In this document: positions 44,095 to 53,322 of the stretch, piece by piece | How the letters are laid out: every line of letters starts with the position of its first letter | Numbering within the stretch: the stretch's first letter is position 1 | Source of the DNA: JBJEDU01 sp051872395 | Lineage (GTDB): Bacteria; Bacillota_I; Bacilli_A; RFN20; CAG-826 | DNA: 64,000 nucleotides | Direction of reading: 5' to 3' | Assembly (NCBI GenBank): GCA_051872395.1 | Contig: JBJEDU010000032.1 | Location: forward strand, 1-64,000 | Position numbers and translations under genes: made by a program | Notes under the pieces: model-generated | Seen by the model: the letters and a program-made list of their open reading frames with translations, nothing else | Database searches by the model: none | Told to the model about the DNA's origin: nothing

Positions 44095-44712
44095 ATGAAA
44101 ACTAGACTTACATATTACGGACATTCTTGTTTTTGTTTTGATAATGGATATTTTTCCATTGTTATCGATCCTTTTCAAAATGGTTCCGTTCCTAATTTAT
44201 CTATTGATAAAAAAATTATGGCAAACATGGTATTGACTTCACATTCTCATAGCGATCATTTTGGAATCGAAAATGTGAAAATTACCGAATCACCATATCG
44301 AATTAATATCGAAAAAATTAATTCTAAACATGATAAAAATAATGGATTAGATCGAGGAGATAACATTATCCATGTTTTCTTTATGAACAATTTGAAAATT
44401 GCTCATCTTGGAGATTTAGGAGATATTCATTCTATTGAAGATATCGATAAAATTAAAAATGTTGATTTACTTTTAATCCCGATTAATGGGTTTTATACAA
44501 TCGGTAGTTATGAAGCTTATGAATTAATAAATAAAATTAATCCAAAATTAATTATTCCAATGCATTATTACAAAAAAGAAAATCAATCTGGATATAAAGA
44601 TGATGATCAAATTGAAATATTTAAAAAATTGTTTCCTGATTTTATTGAATTAAACACTAATTCTTTCTTTATTGAAGATTATTTACAAATGAAAAAGGTG
44701 TTGATTGTATGA
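44095..44712 (+). CDS. MBL-fold metal-dependent hydrolase (UlaG/UPF0173-like)
   Basis: 205 residues. Metal motif SHSHSDH (about 51-57), IAHLGDLGD, and a late PMHYY replace the usual histidine sites of UlaG-type enzymes. Substrate unknown. It overlaps the adenosine deaminase gene by 4 bp (ATGA), and its stop is TGA, one proof that TGA is not Trp. Confidence 0.83.
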   Translation: MKTRLTYYGHSCFCFDNGYFSIVIDPFQNGSVPNLSIDKKIMANMVLTSHSHSDHFGIENVKITESPYRINIEKINSKHDKNNGLDRGDNIIHVFFMNNLKIAHLGDLGDIHSIEDIDKIKNVDLLLIPINGFYTIGSYEAYELINKINPKLIIPMHYYKKENQSGYKDDDQIEIFKKLFPDFIELNTNSFFIEDYLQMKKVLIV

Positions 44713-45704
44713 TTGATTTACATTTGCATTTAGATGGTTCATTAACTAGTGAAGATATTTGCTATTTAGCTAGGCTTAATAATAAAAATATTACCAATGA
44801 AGATTTAGCGAATTTAAAAGTTAAAGATGATTGCCCAAGTTTGAAAGAATATTTAAATTGTTTTGATTTGCCGTTATCATTACTTCAAAACAAAAAATCT
44901 ATTGAATATGCCTTTTCTTCTCTTGTTAATCGACTTGCGTTTTTAAAATATATTTATGTTGAGATTCGTTTTGCACCTTTACTTCATACAAAAGAAGGAT
45001 TGACTATTGATGAAGTGGTAGAATCTGCTATTAAAGGTTTAAATCGTGGGTTAAAAGGTAACAGCGAGTTAAAAGCAAATATTATTTTATGTATGATGAG
45101 GCATGCTTCTTATGAAGAAAATTTAGAAACTGTTCTCGCTGCTTATAAATATAAAAATCAAAAAGTTGTCGCTATCGATTTAGCAGGCGATGAAACTTTA
45201 AAACCAGTGACTGAATTTGCCCTTTTATTAAAAAAGGCGAATGAATTAGGCTTAAATATTACTATTCATGCTGGTGAAGCAACTACTTCTAAAGAAGTGA
45301 GCGATGCGATTAATTTAGGCGCTAAAAGAATTGGTCATGGTGTTCATTTTGATTTAACTGAAGAAAATATTGCTTTGGTTAAAAATAAACGTATTGGTTT
45401 TGAAATTTGTCCAACGAGCAATTTGCAAACCAAATCAATCAAAACTTATAAAGATAACCCGATAATTAAATTTTTAGATAATGATATTTTAGTGTCATTA
45501 AATTCTGATAATATGACTGTTTCAAATACTGATGTTTATTTGGAAGCTAAACATTTAAAAGATAACTTTCTATTAACGAAAGATCAGTATGCGAAATTAT
45601 TATTAAATGCCATTGATATGGCGTTTATTAGTGAAGAAGAAAAAAATAAATTAAAGATAAAAATAAAAGAAAACATCATTCATTTTATGCTTTGCATAAA
45701 GTAA
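44709..45704 (+). CDS. add: Adenosine deaminase
   Basis: 331 residues; converts adenosine or deoxyadenosine to inosine in purine salvage. Zn ligands in DLHLHLDGS (H5, H7), HAGEA, RIGHGVH, and SLNSDN with the metal Asp are visible. A related amidohydrolase acting on adenine is possible, but the length and motifs favour adenosine. Coupled to the MBL gene and followed by ldh. Confidence 0.88.
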   Translation: MIDLHLHLDGSLTSEDICYLARLNNKNITNEDLANLKVKDDCPSLKEYLNCFDLPLSLLQNKKSIEYAFSSLVNRLAFLKYIYVEIRFAPLLHTKEGLTIDEVVESAIKGLNRGLKGNSELKANIILCMMRHASYEENLETVLAAYKYKNQKVVAIDLAGDETLKPVTEFALLLKKANELGLNITIHAGEATTSKEVSDAINLGAKRIGHGVHFDLTEENIALVKNKRIGFEICPTSNLQTKSIKTYKDNPIIKFLDNDILVSLNSDNMTVSNTDVYLEAKHLKDNFLLTKDQYAKLLLNAIDMAFISEEEKNKLKIKIKENIIHFMLCIK

Positions 45705-45723
45705 AAAAAGAAGGAGATTCAAA

Positions 45724-46671
45724 ATGAATCGTAATGTCACAATTATTGGAGATGGCCTTGTCGGATCTTCAACTGCTTTCACTTTGTTTTTATCAGATTT
45801 AATAAATAACATTTATTTAATCGACATCAATCAAGAAAAAGTCGAGGGTGATGTTTTGGATATGATGCATGGTGTTACTTTCGTAAACAACAAAAATATT
45901 AAAGTTGGTAAATATGAAGATATCGCTAACTCAAAAATATTGATTATAACTGCGGGAGCGAATCAAAAAGAAGGAGAAAGTAGACTCGACTTATTAAAGA
46001 AAAATATCCAAATTTTTGACTCTATCTTAGAAAATGTTAAACCATTTGTTCATGATGAATTAATTGTTTTAGTGGTCACTAATCCAGTTGATTTATTATC
46101 TTATTACACTTATAAAAAGTTAAATATTGATAGTAGAAGAGTAATAGGCAGTGGAACAGTTTTAGATTCTGCAAGACTAAAATATTTAATTAGTCAAGAT
46201 ACGAAAGTTGATGCAAAAAACATTCATGCTTATGTTGTTGGAGAACATGGTGATAGTGAGGTCAGTGCTTTTTCTTTAGTGACTATTGGAGGAATAAAAT
46301 TATTCGATTATTGTGCTTCTTGTCAGAAATGTCGATGTTTTAACCGCTATCAAGATATTCATAATGAGGTTAAAAATTCCGCTTATGAAATTATTAGAAA
46401 AAAGGGTGCGACATATTACGCGATCGCCTTATCTAATAAAAGAATTGTTGAAGCAATTTTATCAGATTCCAATTCTATTTTGACTGTCTCAACTTATTTA
46501 TCGAATTATTTAGATGGAGAAATAAATGATATATATTTATCTTTCCCAACAATTATTAATTATGAAGGTGTTAGAGAAGTTTTAACTCTTCCTTATGATA
46601 AAAAAGAAAGAGAAGACATCATCCTCTCTTTCATCAAATTAAATAAGATTAAAAATGAATTAAAAATATAA
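45724..46671 (+). CDS. ldh: L-lactate dehydrogenase
   Basis: 315 residues. N-terminal IIGDGLVGSS; the loop GANQKEGESRLDLL carries the lactate-type Gln; catalytic GEHGDSEV. It reduces pyruvate to L-lactate, re-oxidising NADH. An unusual cysteine cluster, C197, C200, C203 and C205, lies in the loop after the active-site helix. AAGAAGGAG gives a good ribosome site. Its stop abuts the convergent gene with no spacer. Confidence 0.93.
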   Translation: MNRNVTIIGDGLVGSSTAFTLFLSDLINNIYLIDINQEKVEGDVLDMMHGVTFVNNKNIKVGKYEDIANSKILIITAGANQKEGESRLDLLKKNIQIFDSILENVKPFVHDELIVLVVTNPVDLLSYYTYKKLNIDSRRVIGSGTVLDSARLKYLISQDTKVDAKNIHAYVVGEHGDSEVSAFSLVTIGGIKLFDYCASCQKCRCFNRYQDIHNEVKNSAYEIIRKKGATYYAIALSNKRIVEAILSDSNSILTVSTYLSNYLDGEINDIYLSFPTIINYEGVREVLTLPYDKKEREDIILSFIKLNKIKNELKI

Positions 46672-47733
46672 TTATTTTTGATAGTAACTTAAGAATTTTT
46701 CTAATAAAGGTTTGTGATAAACGTTAGCTTTTTCTTTGTCCCAACTGTATCTTGTTCTATCGGAATTGAATATTAAATCATCTTCACTAACTTCAATTCC
46801 TTCAATTATCTTTGTCCCATTAAAATTATTCAAATATTCTAAATCTTCTAATCTTTCTGAAGTGAAGAAGGAACGAGAAATATAATAATTACCTTGTTCA
46901 TTTACGCTAACTGCGTCATTTAAATAAGTCAAAGCACTTTTTAAATTTCCGTTTTCATATCTTTGGAAAGTCGGAACGTATCCAGTAGCGTAACCAAACA
47001 CGCTATCGCCTTCAGTGCTTAATTTATAATCATTTTTAAATTTTGTGTAATTTTCATTTGAAGAATTTTTGATACCATCTTCAAGTAAAATTCCTTCAAT
47101 TTCGCAATCAAATAAATATAATTGTTCATCATTTAAATTATCTTCATAATATGGAATGACAACATTTGGCATAGCGAATTGACAATCAGGGCAGCTCGCC
47201 CACACATAACAAACAGTAAAATTATCATTGGCTATTTTTTCATCGAGTTGTTCTTGATTAATATATATTAATTTTGGTTCAAAAATTACTTCCTTCAGCG
47301 TCTTTTCTAATTGAATTGTGCTTTTGAATAAAGGATCAATATTTTTTGTAACATATTGCCATTCTTTTTTTAGTTTCCCTTTTTCGAATAATGCGAGAGT
47401 AGGGCGGTCGGAATAATAAGTTAATCCATATCGATTGGTTTCACTATCTAAAAGTTCATAATTTATTTTGTAAATAATTGTTGAATTTTGTTTTACATAA
47501 TCATCGATAACACCGCTGAACTGTGTCCAACATCCGCAGGTAGAATTTTCACCTGGATAAATAGCTAACACAAAACTTTGTTCATCGATTATTTTTATTT
47601 TTAAATCATCATAAGTAATTTTAGTCGCGCTTGTGTCAAAATCAGAACCAAACGTAATCAAGGTTTTATTATCTTTAGTACACGCTGATAAAATCATTAG
47701 TGATGGTAGTAAACATAGTATAGTTTTTTTCAT
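46672..47733 (-). CDS. Lipoprotein with two thioredoxin-like modules
   Basis: 353 residues. Lipoprotein signal peptide MKKTILCLLPSLMILSAC, with the lipidated Cys at 18. A first module (about 35-150) has a C-G-C-W motif; a second module (about 155-250) has WASCPDCQF, a CxxC in thioredoxin position. It probably acts in thiol-disulfide chemistry on the outer face of the membrane. No named family recognised; the reading of two modules is inference from motif placement. Confidence 0.7.
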   Translation of the reverse strand: MKKTILCLLPSLMILSACTKDNKTLITFGSDFDTSATKITYDDLKIKIIDEQSFVLAIYPGENSTCGCWTQFSGVIDDYVKQNSTIIYKINYELLDSETNRYGLTYYSDRPTLALFEKGKLKKEWQYVTKNIDPLFKSTIQLEKTLKEVIFEPKLIYINQEQLDEKIANDNFTVCYVWASCPDCQFAMPNVVIPYYEDNLNDEQLYLFDCEIEGILLEDGIKNSSNENYTKFKNDYKLSTEGDSVFGYATGYVPTFQRYENGNLKSALTYLNDAVSVNEQGNYYISRSFFTSERLEDLEYLNNFNGTKIIEGIEVSEDDLIFNSDRTRYSWDKEKANVYHKPLLEKFLSYYQK

Positions 47734-47882
47734 AATTTTTCCCTAATGCCTTAATTATATATCATCTATTAATTTATAAAAAATGGTTTATCTTTTCTTC
47801 ATAAAAAAATTGAGGAAAAATTTATGCGTTTTTCCTATCAAATTTTTGCATAAATTTTCAAATTTTTTTATTAGCGAAATTA

Positions 47883-47996
47883 TTCGATAAAATCATATAA
47901 AAATTAATTTTTTAAAAGTTCGAAAAGTGGTTTGAAAAATCATTTCGAAAAAAAACAATTGATTTTATCGAAAAATTTAAATATATTTTTTTCGAA
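47883..47996 (+). repeat. Structured TTCGAA-rich leader upstream of the pot operon
   Basis: The 313-nt gap before potA is AT-rich. TTCGATAAAATCA (47883-47895) and TGATTTTATCGAA (47960-47972) form a perfect 13-bp inverted repeat; between and after them are three TTCGAA palindromes (47919, 47944, 47991). It may be a folded leader or a multi-site operator. The rest of the gap shows only the potA ribosome site AAAGGAG. Confidence 0.6.
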
Positions 47997-48046
47997 ATAT
48001 TATTTTATATTTCATCGGTTTTTTTGGTTTTTTAAAGGAGAATAAT

Positions 48047-49585
48047 ATGGCGAAAAAAGACTGTATTATATCACTACAAAATGTCTCAAAGGTTTTTGAT
48101 GGCACGACTGTAGTCGACGATATTAGCCTTGATATTACTAAAGGCGAGTTCGTCACTTTTTTAGGACCCTCTGGCTGCGGGAAAACTACAACATTACGTA
48201 TGATTGCAGGTTTTGAAATGCCGACAAAAGGAACCATACTTTTAAATGGCGAGGATATCACAAAAGTCCCTCCATATAAAAGACCTATCAACACTGTGTT
48301 CCAAAGATATGCTTTATTTCCTTATTTAGATGTTTATGATAATGTCGCATTCGGATTAAAGTTAAAAAGAGTTCCTGTTACGGTCACAAATAAAAAGGGC
48401 GTAACGAAAACTGTCATGAAGCACCTATCAAGCAAAGAAATTGATCAAAAGGTCGCAAGAGCGTTAAAGATTGTTGACCTTGAAGAGCTTGAAAATCGTG
48501 ACATTTCTACACTTAGTGGTGGTCAACAACAACGTGTCGCAATTGCGAGAGCGATTGTTAATGAACCAGAAATTTTACTTCTTGATGAACCTTTAGGCGC
48601 TCTCGATTTAAAAATGAGAAAAGATATGCAACTCGAATTGAAAGAAATGCATAAAAAATTAGGTATTACTTTCATTTACGTTACTCACGATCAAGAAGAA
48701 GCATTAACGATGTCTGATACTATCGTCGTTATGAAAGCGGGAGAAATTCAACAAATTGGAACTCCAACTGATATTTATAACGAACCAGTCAATGCTTATG
48801 TTGCAAACTTCATTGGTGAATCAAATATTTATAATGCGACCATGGTTGGTAAATTCAAAGTAAAATTCCTCTCACATGTATTTGATTGTATCGATGATTT
48901 CCCAGTCAATGAAAAAGTTGATGTCGTCGTTCGTCCAGAAGACGTCGAACTTAAAAAAGTTAGTGAAGATTATGATGGGGATAAAATCGTTGGAAAAATC
49001 GTTACTAAAGTATTCAAAGGTATTCATTATGAATATGTCATCATGGTTGGAAAGAGCGAAGTTTTAGTTCAATCAACCAAAGAATATCAAATCAAAGATT
49101 TAGTTTCTTTATCTATTGATAAAAATAATATCCAAATCATGGCAAAAGAATATACTGTCAATGTTTATGATAGTGCTTATATCAATAAAAATAATAAACT
49201 TGTCTTATCTTTAGATTCTGATGCAGTATTTGACGCTGATTTAACTCAATTATTAGAAGATTCACATATTGATGATGATGGATATTTAGTTTCAAAAGAT
49301 AATAAAAAATATGATTTAAATGACGCTGACGTGATCGCGTCAATCAAGCTTAGCGATATCGAACTTAGCGATGATATGGACGCTAGCGAAGTTCATGGTG
49401 ATATCGTCAGCATCGTCTATAAAGGAGACCATTATCAAGTGATGGTCAGAACTCCTGAAGAAGAAGACTTCATCCTTGAAACTTTATATTCTTGGAATGA
49501 ATTTGATACCGTTTCCGTTATCATTCCAAAAGAAAAAATATCTCTAAAATTAAAAGGAGATATCAAAAATTATGAAGTCGAGTAG
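48047..49585 (+). CDS. potA: Spermidine/putrescine ABC transporter ATPase PotA with duplicated TOBE domain
   Basis: 512 residues, against about 360-380 usually. Walker A GPSGCGKTT (40-48), signature LSGGQQQR, Walker B ILLLDEPLGALD, H-loop THDQEEA. After the first TOBE_2 domain (about 290-365) there is a spacer and a second similar copy (about 427-512), compare IVTKVFKGIHYEY with IVSIVYKGDHYQV. It powers polyamine uptake with PotB and PotCD. Overlaps potB by 14 bp. Confidence 0.93.
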   Translation: MAKKDCIISLQNVSKVFDGTTVVDDISLDITKGEFVTFLGPSGCGKTTTLRMIAGFEMPTKGTILLNGEDITKVPPYKRPINTVFQRYALFPYLDVYDNVAFGLKLKRVPVTVTNKKGVTKTVMKHLSSKEIDQKVARALKIVDLEELENRDISTLSGGQQQRVAIARAIVNEPEILLLDEPLGALDLKMRKDMQLELKEMHKKLGITFIYVTHDQEEALTMSDTIVVMKAGEIQQIGTPTDIYNEPVNAYVANFIGESNIYNATMVGKFKVKFLSHVFDCIDDFPVNEKVDVVVRPEDVELKKVSEDYDGDKIVGKIVTKVFKGIHYEYVIMVGKSEVLVQSTKEYQIKDLVSLSIDKNNIQIMAKEYTVNVYDSAYINKNNKLVLSLDSDAVFDADLTQLLEDSHIDDDGYLVSKDNKKYDLNDADVIASIKLSDIELSDDMDASEVHGDIVSIVYKGDHYQVMVRTPEEEDFILETLYSWNEFDTVSVIIPKEKISLKLKGDIKNYEVE

Positions 49586-50405
49586 TGTGGAAAAAAAGAA
49601 TAAAAGACCACATTTGCTCTCTTTCAAAAGAAAGTATTTATGTATTCCTTATTCTTTATTTTTAATTTTATTTATCATCGTTCCAGTTATCATTATTGTT
49701 TGTTATGCTTTCACTGATAATAACGGAATGTTTACATTTGATGCTTTCGTTGATTTTTTCACTTCTTGGTCAAAAATTAATTGTTTGATTGTATCAGTGT
49801 TTATTGCGTTACAAACCACAATTATTTGTTTATTGATTGGTTATCCTCTTTCATATTTTTTGGCTAATCGAAAAATTAACAAAAATGTTGTTTTGTACAC
49901 TTTATTTATCGCTCCAATGTGGATTAATTTCGTCTTGAGAACTGGGGCAACCAGAGATTTATTAAGCTGGTTAAATATCAATGGTGGTAATTATCCATAT
50001 CTCGCTACATTGATTGGTATGACTTATAACTATTTGCCATTTGTTATTTTGCCACTTTATACAACAATGTTAAAACTTGATAAGAGTCAAATTGAAGCCG
50101 CCAGTGATTTAGGCGCTACACCTTTCCAAGTTTTTTATAAAACAATTATTCCTCAATCATTTCCGGGTATCGTTTCTGCTTGCTTGATGACATTTATGCC
50201 AACGATGTCAAGTTATGTTATTTCTGATACTTTAAGTGAAGGAAAAATTACTTTATTTGGTAATTATATTTACTTAGATTTCACTAATAACGCTTGGAAT
50301 GATGGTAGTTTTTTAGCGTTGATTATGCTCGTTATTATCGGCATTTCAATGCTTCTTACTAAAAACGTCTCTAAAGAAGACGCTAGAGGAGGTGGATTAT
50401 GGTAA
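49572..50405 (+). CDS. potB: Spermidine/putrescine ABC transporter permease PotB
   Basis: 277 residues, six membrane helices, with the coupling-loop EAA motif (QIEAASDLGATPFQVFYKTIIPQSFPG). Forms the channel with the PotC half of the next gene. Overlaps both neighbours (14 and 7 bp), an operon with translational coupling. Confidence 0.95.
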   Translation: MKSSSVEKKNKRPHLLSFKRKYLCIPYSLFLILFIIVPVIIIVCYAFTDNNGMFTFDAFVDFFTSWSKINCLIVSVFIALQTTIICLLIGYPLSYFLANRKINKNVVLYTLFIAPMWINFVLRTGATRDLLSWLNINGGNYPYLATLIGMTYNYLPFVILPLYTTMLKLDKSQIEAASDLGATPFQVFYKTIIPQSFPGIVSACLMTFMPTMSSYVISDTLSEGKITLFGNYIYLDFTNNAWNDGSFLALIMLVIIGISMLLTKNVSKEDARGGGLW

Positions 50406-53056
50406 AGAAAATTTTAGGGCAAACCTATATTTGGATCATTTTACTTTTAATGTATCTTCCTATTTTAGTTTTAATTGCTTTTTCATTTACTGAAGCAACA
50501 AATGTCGGTGAATGGACTGGATTTACTTTTAATCTTTATACTCGTTTATTTCAAAGTAAAGAGATTATGACAGCGCTTGGAAACACTTTGATTATCGCTT
50601 TATTAAGTGCGATAATTTCTGTTTTATTAGGTACTTCTGGTGCTATCGGAGCTTTCTATAGCAAAAAACATACAAAAAACACTATTGATACTGTTACTCA
50701 AATTCCTGTTGTTAACGCTGAAATTGTTATGGCTTTATCTTTAACTGTTATGTTCGTTTTCTTAGGAAGCGTAGTTTTTAAACAAAATTTATTTGGATTT
50801 TGGACTCTTTTAATCGGTCATGTTGTTTTATCGGTTCCTTTCGTTTATATTTCCGTGAAACCAAAATTACAACAAATGGATCCAAGTTTATATGAAGCAG
50901 CAATTGATTTAGGTGCTACTCCACATAAAGCACTTTGGAAAGTCATTATTCCAGAAATTATTCCAGGAATTGTTTCGGGATTTTTACTTGCTATTACATT
51001 ATCTCTCGATGATTTTATTATTACCGCATTCACTCGTGGTAGTGGTCTATTAAATGGTGAAGGAACGATTGAAACGCTTTCAACTTTAGTTCAAGCCAAA
51101 ATTAAAAAAGGACCTATTCCTCCAGAAATGAGAGCGTTAACTACTTTCATCTTTTTAGCGGTTTTAATTGTTGTTATTGTTATTTCCATTAGAAAATATC
51201 AACAAGAAAAGAAATTGCACGATCCAAAAAATAAAGAAAAAGTTAAAAAAGTTAAATATTTTGGTATTTTCTTATTTTTAGGTGCTTGCTGTTTAACTTC
51301 TTGTTCACCAACGAATTCTTCTTCCTCTCAAACTTTGAGATTATTAAACTGGGAAGATTATATTTATGAACAAGATATTTCTAACGGATATGAAAAAGAA
51401 GATTTAATCGATCAATTTGTTTCATATGTAAAAGAAAATTATCCTCAATATCAAAATGTTAAAGTCATTTATGATACCACTGATACAAACGAAACAATGT
51501 TCAATGAATTACAAACAGGTAAATCAAAATATGATTTAATTTGTCCAAGTGATTACATGATTCAAAAATTAGTTTCTAATAAAATGTTAGAAAAATTAGA
51601 TAGAAACTTAATTCCTAATTATGAGCAATATGCTTCTAGTCAATTAAAAACAACTCTCGATCAAATATCCGCTCCAATTCTTGATAAAGACGGAAATAAG
51701 ACCGGAGAATATGAACTATTAGAAGATTACGCTGTCGGTTATATGTGGGGAACTTTAGGTTTATTATTTAACCCATCATTTTCCAAATTAAAAGTAGAAG
51801 AAGAACAAATGTTTGAAGATGTGCGTTCTTGGTCTATTTTATGGGATTCAACATATAAAGGTATGATGTCAATTAAAGATAGTATGAGAGATACTTATGC
51901 CGCAGCACTTATGTATACTTATGATGATGAATTGACTGAATTACGTAATCGTTATTTAAATAACGAAATCACAAGTACTGAATATAACGCTAGTCTTTCT
52001 ACAATATTCAATCGTTGTGAAGACGAAAATATTAAAGAAGTAAATGAATCACTAAATGAACTCAAAAAGAATATTTTCGGAATGGAAGTCGATTCAGGAA
52101 AAGAAGACATTGTTACTCGAAAAATTGGTATTAATTTAGCGTGGAGTGGCGATGCTGTTTATTCTATCGCCCAAGCTCATGATGATACCTTAGTTAGTGA
52201 GACATTCGATTTATATTATTCATTACCAGAAAATGGTGGAAACATCTGGTTTGATGGTTGGGTCATGCCAAAATTAGGTGAAGGAGAAAGAAGTCAAGAA
52301 CAATACGAATTAGCGCATATTTTCTTAGATTTTATTTCCAATCCTGAAAACGCTAGCCAAAACATGGATTACATTGGTTATACTCCATTTATTGCTGGTG
52401 ATTCCATTATAGATCTCGTTAGAGATTGGTATGATTATCGTTGCGATGTCATCTATTTACGAGATGAAGAAGAGGAAGAATATTACGAAGATGTTGTCTA
52501 TATCGACCCTGTCAGCGGAGATGAATTGAGTGTCGATTATAACGATGTTCATTTCATTGAAGATAGTGATCCTCTTTATGATGACGTTGAATTAATTGGT
52601 ATTTACCTCGATGAAAATGAAGAGGAAGTCCGTGAGACTCTCGATGAAACTTTCAATGAAAGACTCATATTACCTGATGATATTGAAGAAGTTGATTTAT
52701 CATATTTCTTCAATGGAACATTAGATGAATATGAAGATGGTGTCGATACAATTTTCTATTCTGATTGTTATCATTCAATTTTCAATGAAGATGGAACAAG
52801 AAATATTTGTGTCGGTCAAGAATTTTTCACTCAATATCCTGACGAAGAATGCATCATTAGATGTGCAGTTATGGAAGATTATGGAAAACAAAATGGTGCA
52901 ATTTTAAAAATGTGGGAGAATTTCAAAAGCGACCCATTACCAGTTTGGGCAATCATTTTATTCTCATCTGAAATCGTCATTTTATTCGGTGGTGTGTTAT
53001 ATTTTTACATCAGAAAGAGAGTGAAAGTAAACTTGAGAACAAATAGAAAGAATTGA
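50399..53056 (+). CDS. potCD: PotC permease fused to PotD substrate-binding protein
   Basis: 885 residues. Residues 1-265 are a PotC permease (six helices; EAA loop YEAAIDLGATPHKALWKVIIPE). A basic linker leads to YFGIFLFLGACCLTSCS (287-303), which looks like a lipoprotein signal with a lipobox LTSC at C302. A PotD-type polyamine-binding domain follows (RLLNWEDYI, SDYMIQKLV, MWGTLGLLFNP, NIWFDGWVMPK). Near 680-845 a very acidic insertion is present, and the protein ends with another membrane helix (about 855-878). Fused PotCD is known in some low-GC bacteria; the acidic insert and terminal helix are additions. Confidence 0.9.
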   Translation: MVKKILGQTYIWIILLLMYLPILVLIAFSFTEATNVGEWTGFTFNLYTRLFQSKEIMTALGNTLIIALLSAIISVLLGTSGAIGAFYSKKHTKNTIDTVTQIPVVNAEIVMALSLTVMFVFLGSVVFKQNLFGFWTLLIGHVVLSVPFVYISVKPKLQQMDPSLYEAAIDLGATPHKALWKVIIPEIIPGIVSGFLLAITLSLDDFIITAFTRGSGLLNGEGTIETLSTLVQAKIKKGPIPPEMRALTTFIFLAVLIVVIVISIRKYQQEKKLHDPKNKEKVKKVKYFGIFLFLGACCLTSCSPTNSSSSQTLRLLNWEDYIYEQDISNGYEKEDLIDQFVSYVKENYPQYQNVKVIYDTTDTNETMFNELQTGKSKYDLICPSDYMIQKLVSNKMLEKLDRNLIPNYEQYASSQLKTTLDQISAPILDKDGNKTGEYELLEDYAVGYMWGTLGLLFNPSFSKLKVEEEQMFEDVRSWSILWDSTYKGMMSIKDSMRDTYAAALMYTYDDELTELRNRYLNNEITSTEYNASLSTIFNRCEDENIKEVNESLNELKKNIFGMEVDSGKEDIVTRKIGINLAWSGDAVYSIAQAHDDTLVSETFDLYYSLPENGGNIWFDGWVMPKLGEGERSQEQYELAHIFLDFISNPENASQNMDYIGYTPFIAGDSIIDLVRDWYDYRCDVIYLRDEEEEEYYEDVVYIDPVSGDELSVDYNDVHFIEDSDPLYDDVELIGIYLDENEEEVRETLDETFNERLILPDDIEEVDLSYFFNGTLDEYEDGVDTIFYSDCYHSIFNEDGTRNICVGQEFFTQYPDEECIIRCAVMEDYGKQNGAILKMWENFKSDPLPVWAIILFSSEIVILFGGVLYFYIRKRVKVNLRTNRKN

Positions 53057-53093
53057 AATACATAAATAATTGTAAAGATATATCTTTTTGTTC

Positions 53094-53123
53094 TTGTTTT
53101 AAAAAATAATATAGTGTTATAAT
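53094..53123 (+). promoter_or_regulatory. Promoter of the seven-tRNA operon
   Basis: TTGTTT, 18 nt, TATAAT, 16 nt before tRNA-Cys. Confidence 0.65.
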
Positions 53124-53124
53124 A

Positions 53125-53228
53125 ACAAACGCTATGCATGGTTCCTTAGCCAAGTTGGTAAGGCAGTTGACTGCAACTCAACGAGCATCGGTTCGAATCC
53201 GGTAGGAACCTCCAAACATAGCGTTTGT
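53125..53228 (+). repeat. 12-bp inverted repeat enclosing tRNA-Cys
   Basis: ACAAACGCTATG (53125-53136) and CATAGCGTTTGT (53217-53228) are perfect reverse complements, separated from the tRNA ends by only 3 and 2 nt. In the precursor they would extend the acceptor stem as a second helix. Confidence 0.75.
53140..53214 (+). tRNA. tRNA-Cys (anticodon GCA)
   Basis: 75-nt cloverleaf, acceptor GGTTCCT/AGGAACC, anticodon loop CTGCAAC, encoded CCA. First gene of the operon. Confidence 0.96.
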
Positions 53229-53235
53229 GATTATT

Positions 53236-53312
53236 GCGCCTTTAGCTCAACTGGATAGAGTGTCAGACTACGAATCTGGAGGTTGCGAGTTCGATTCTTG
53301 CAAGGCGCGCCA
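53236..53312 (+). tRNA. tRNA-Arg (anticodon ACG)
   Basis: 77-nt cloverleaf, acceptor GCGCCTT/AAGGCGC, anticodon loop CTACGAA, encoded CCA. A34 needs deamination to inosine by TadA to read CGC and CGA. Confidence 0.96.
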
Positions 53313-53322
53313 ATTAATTTAT

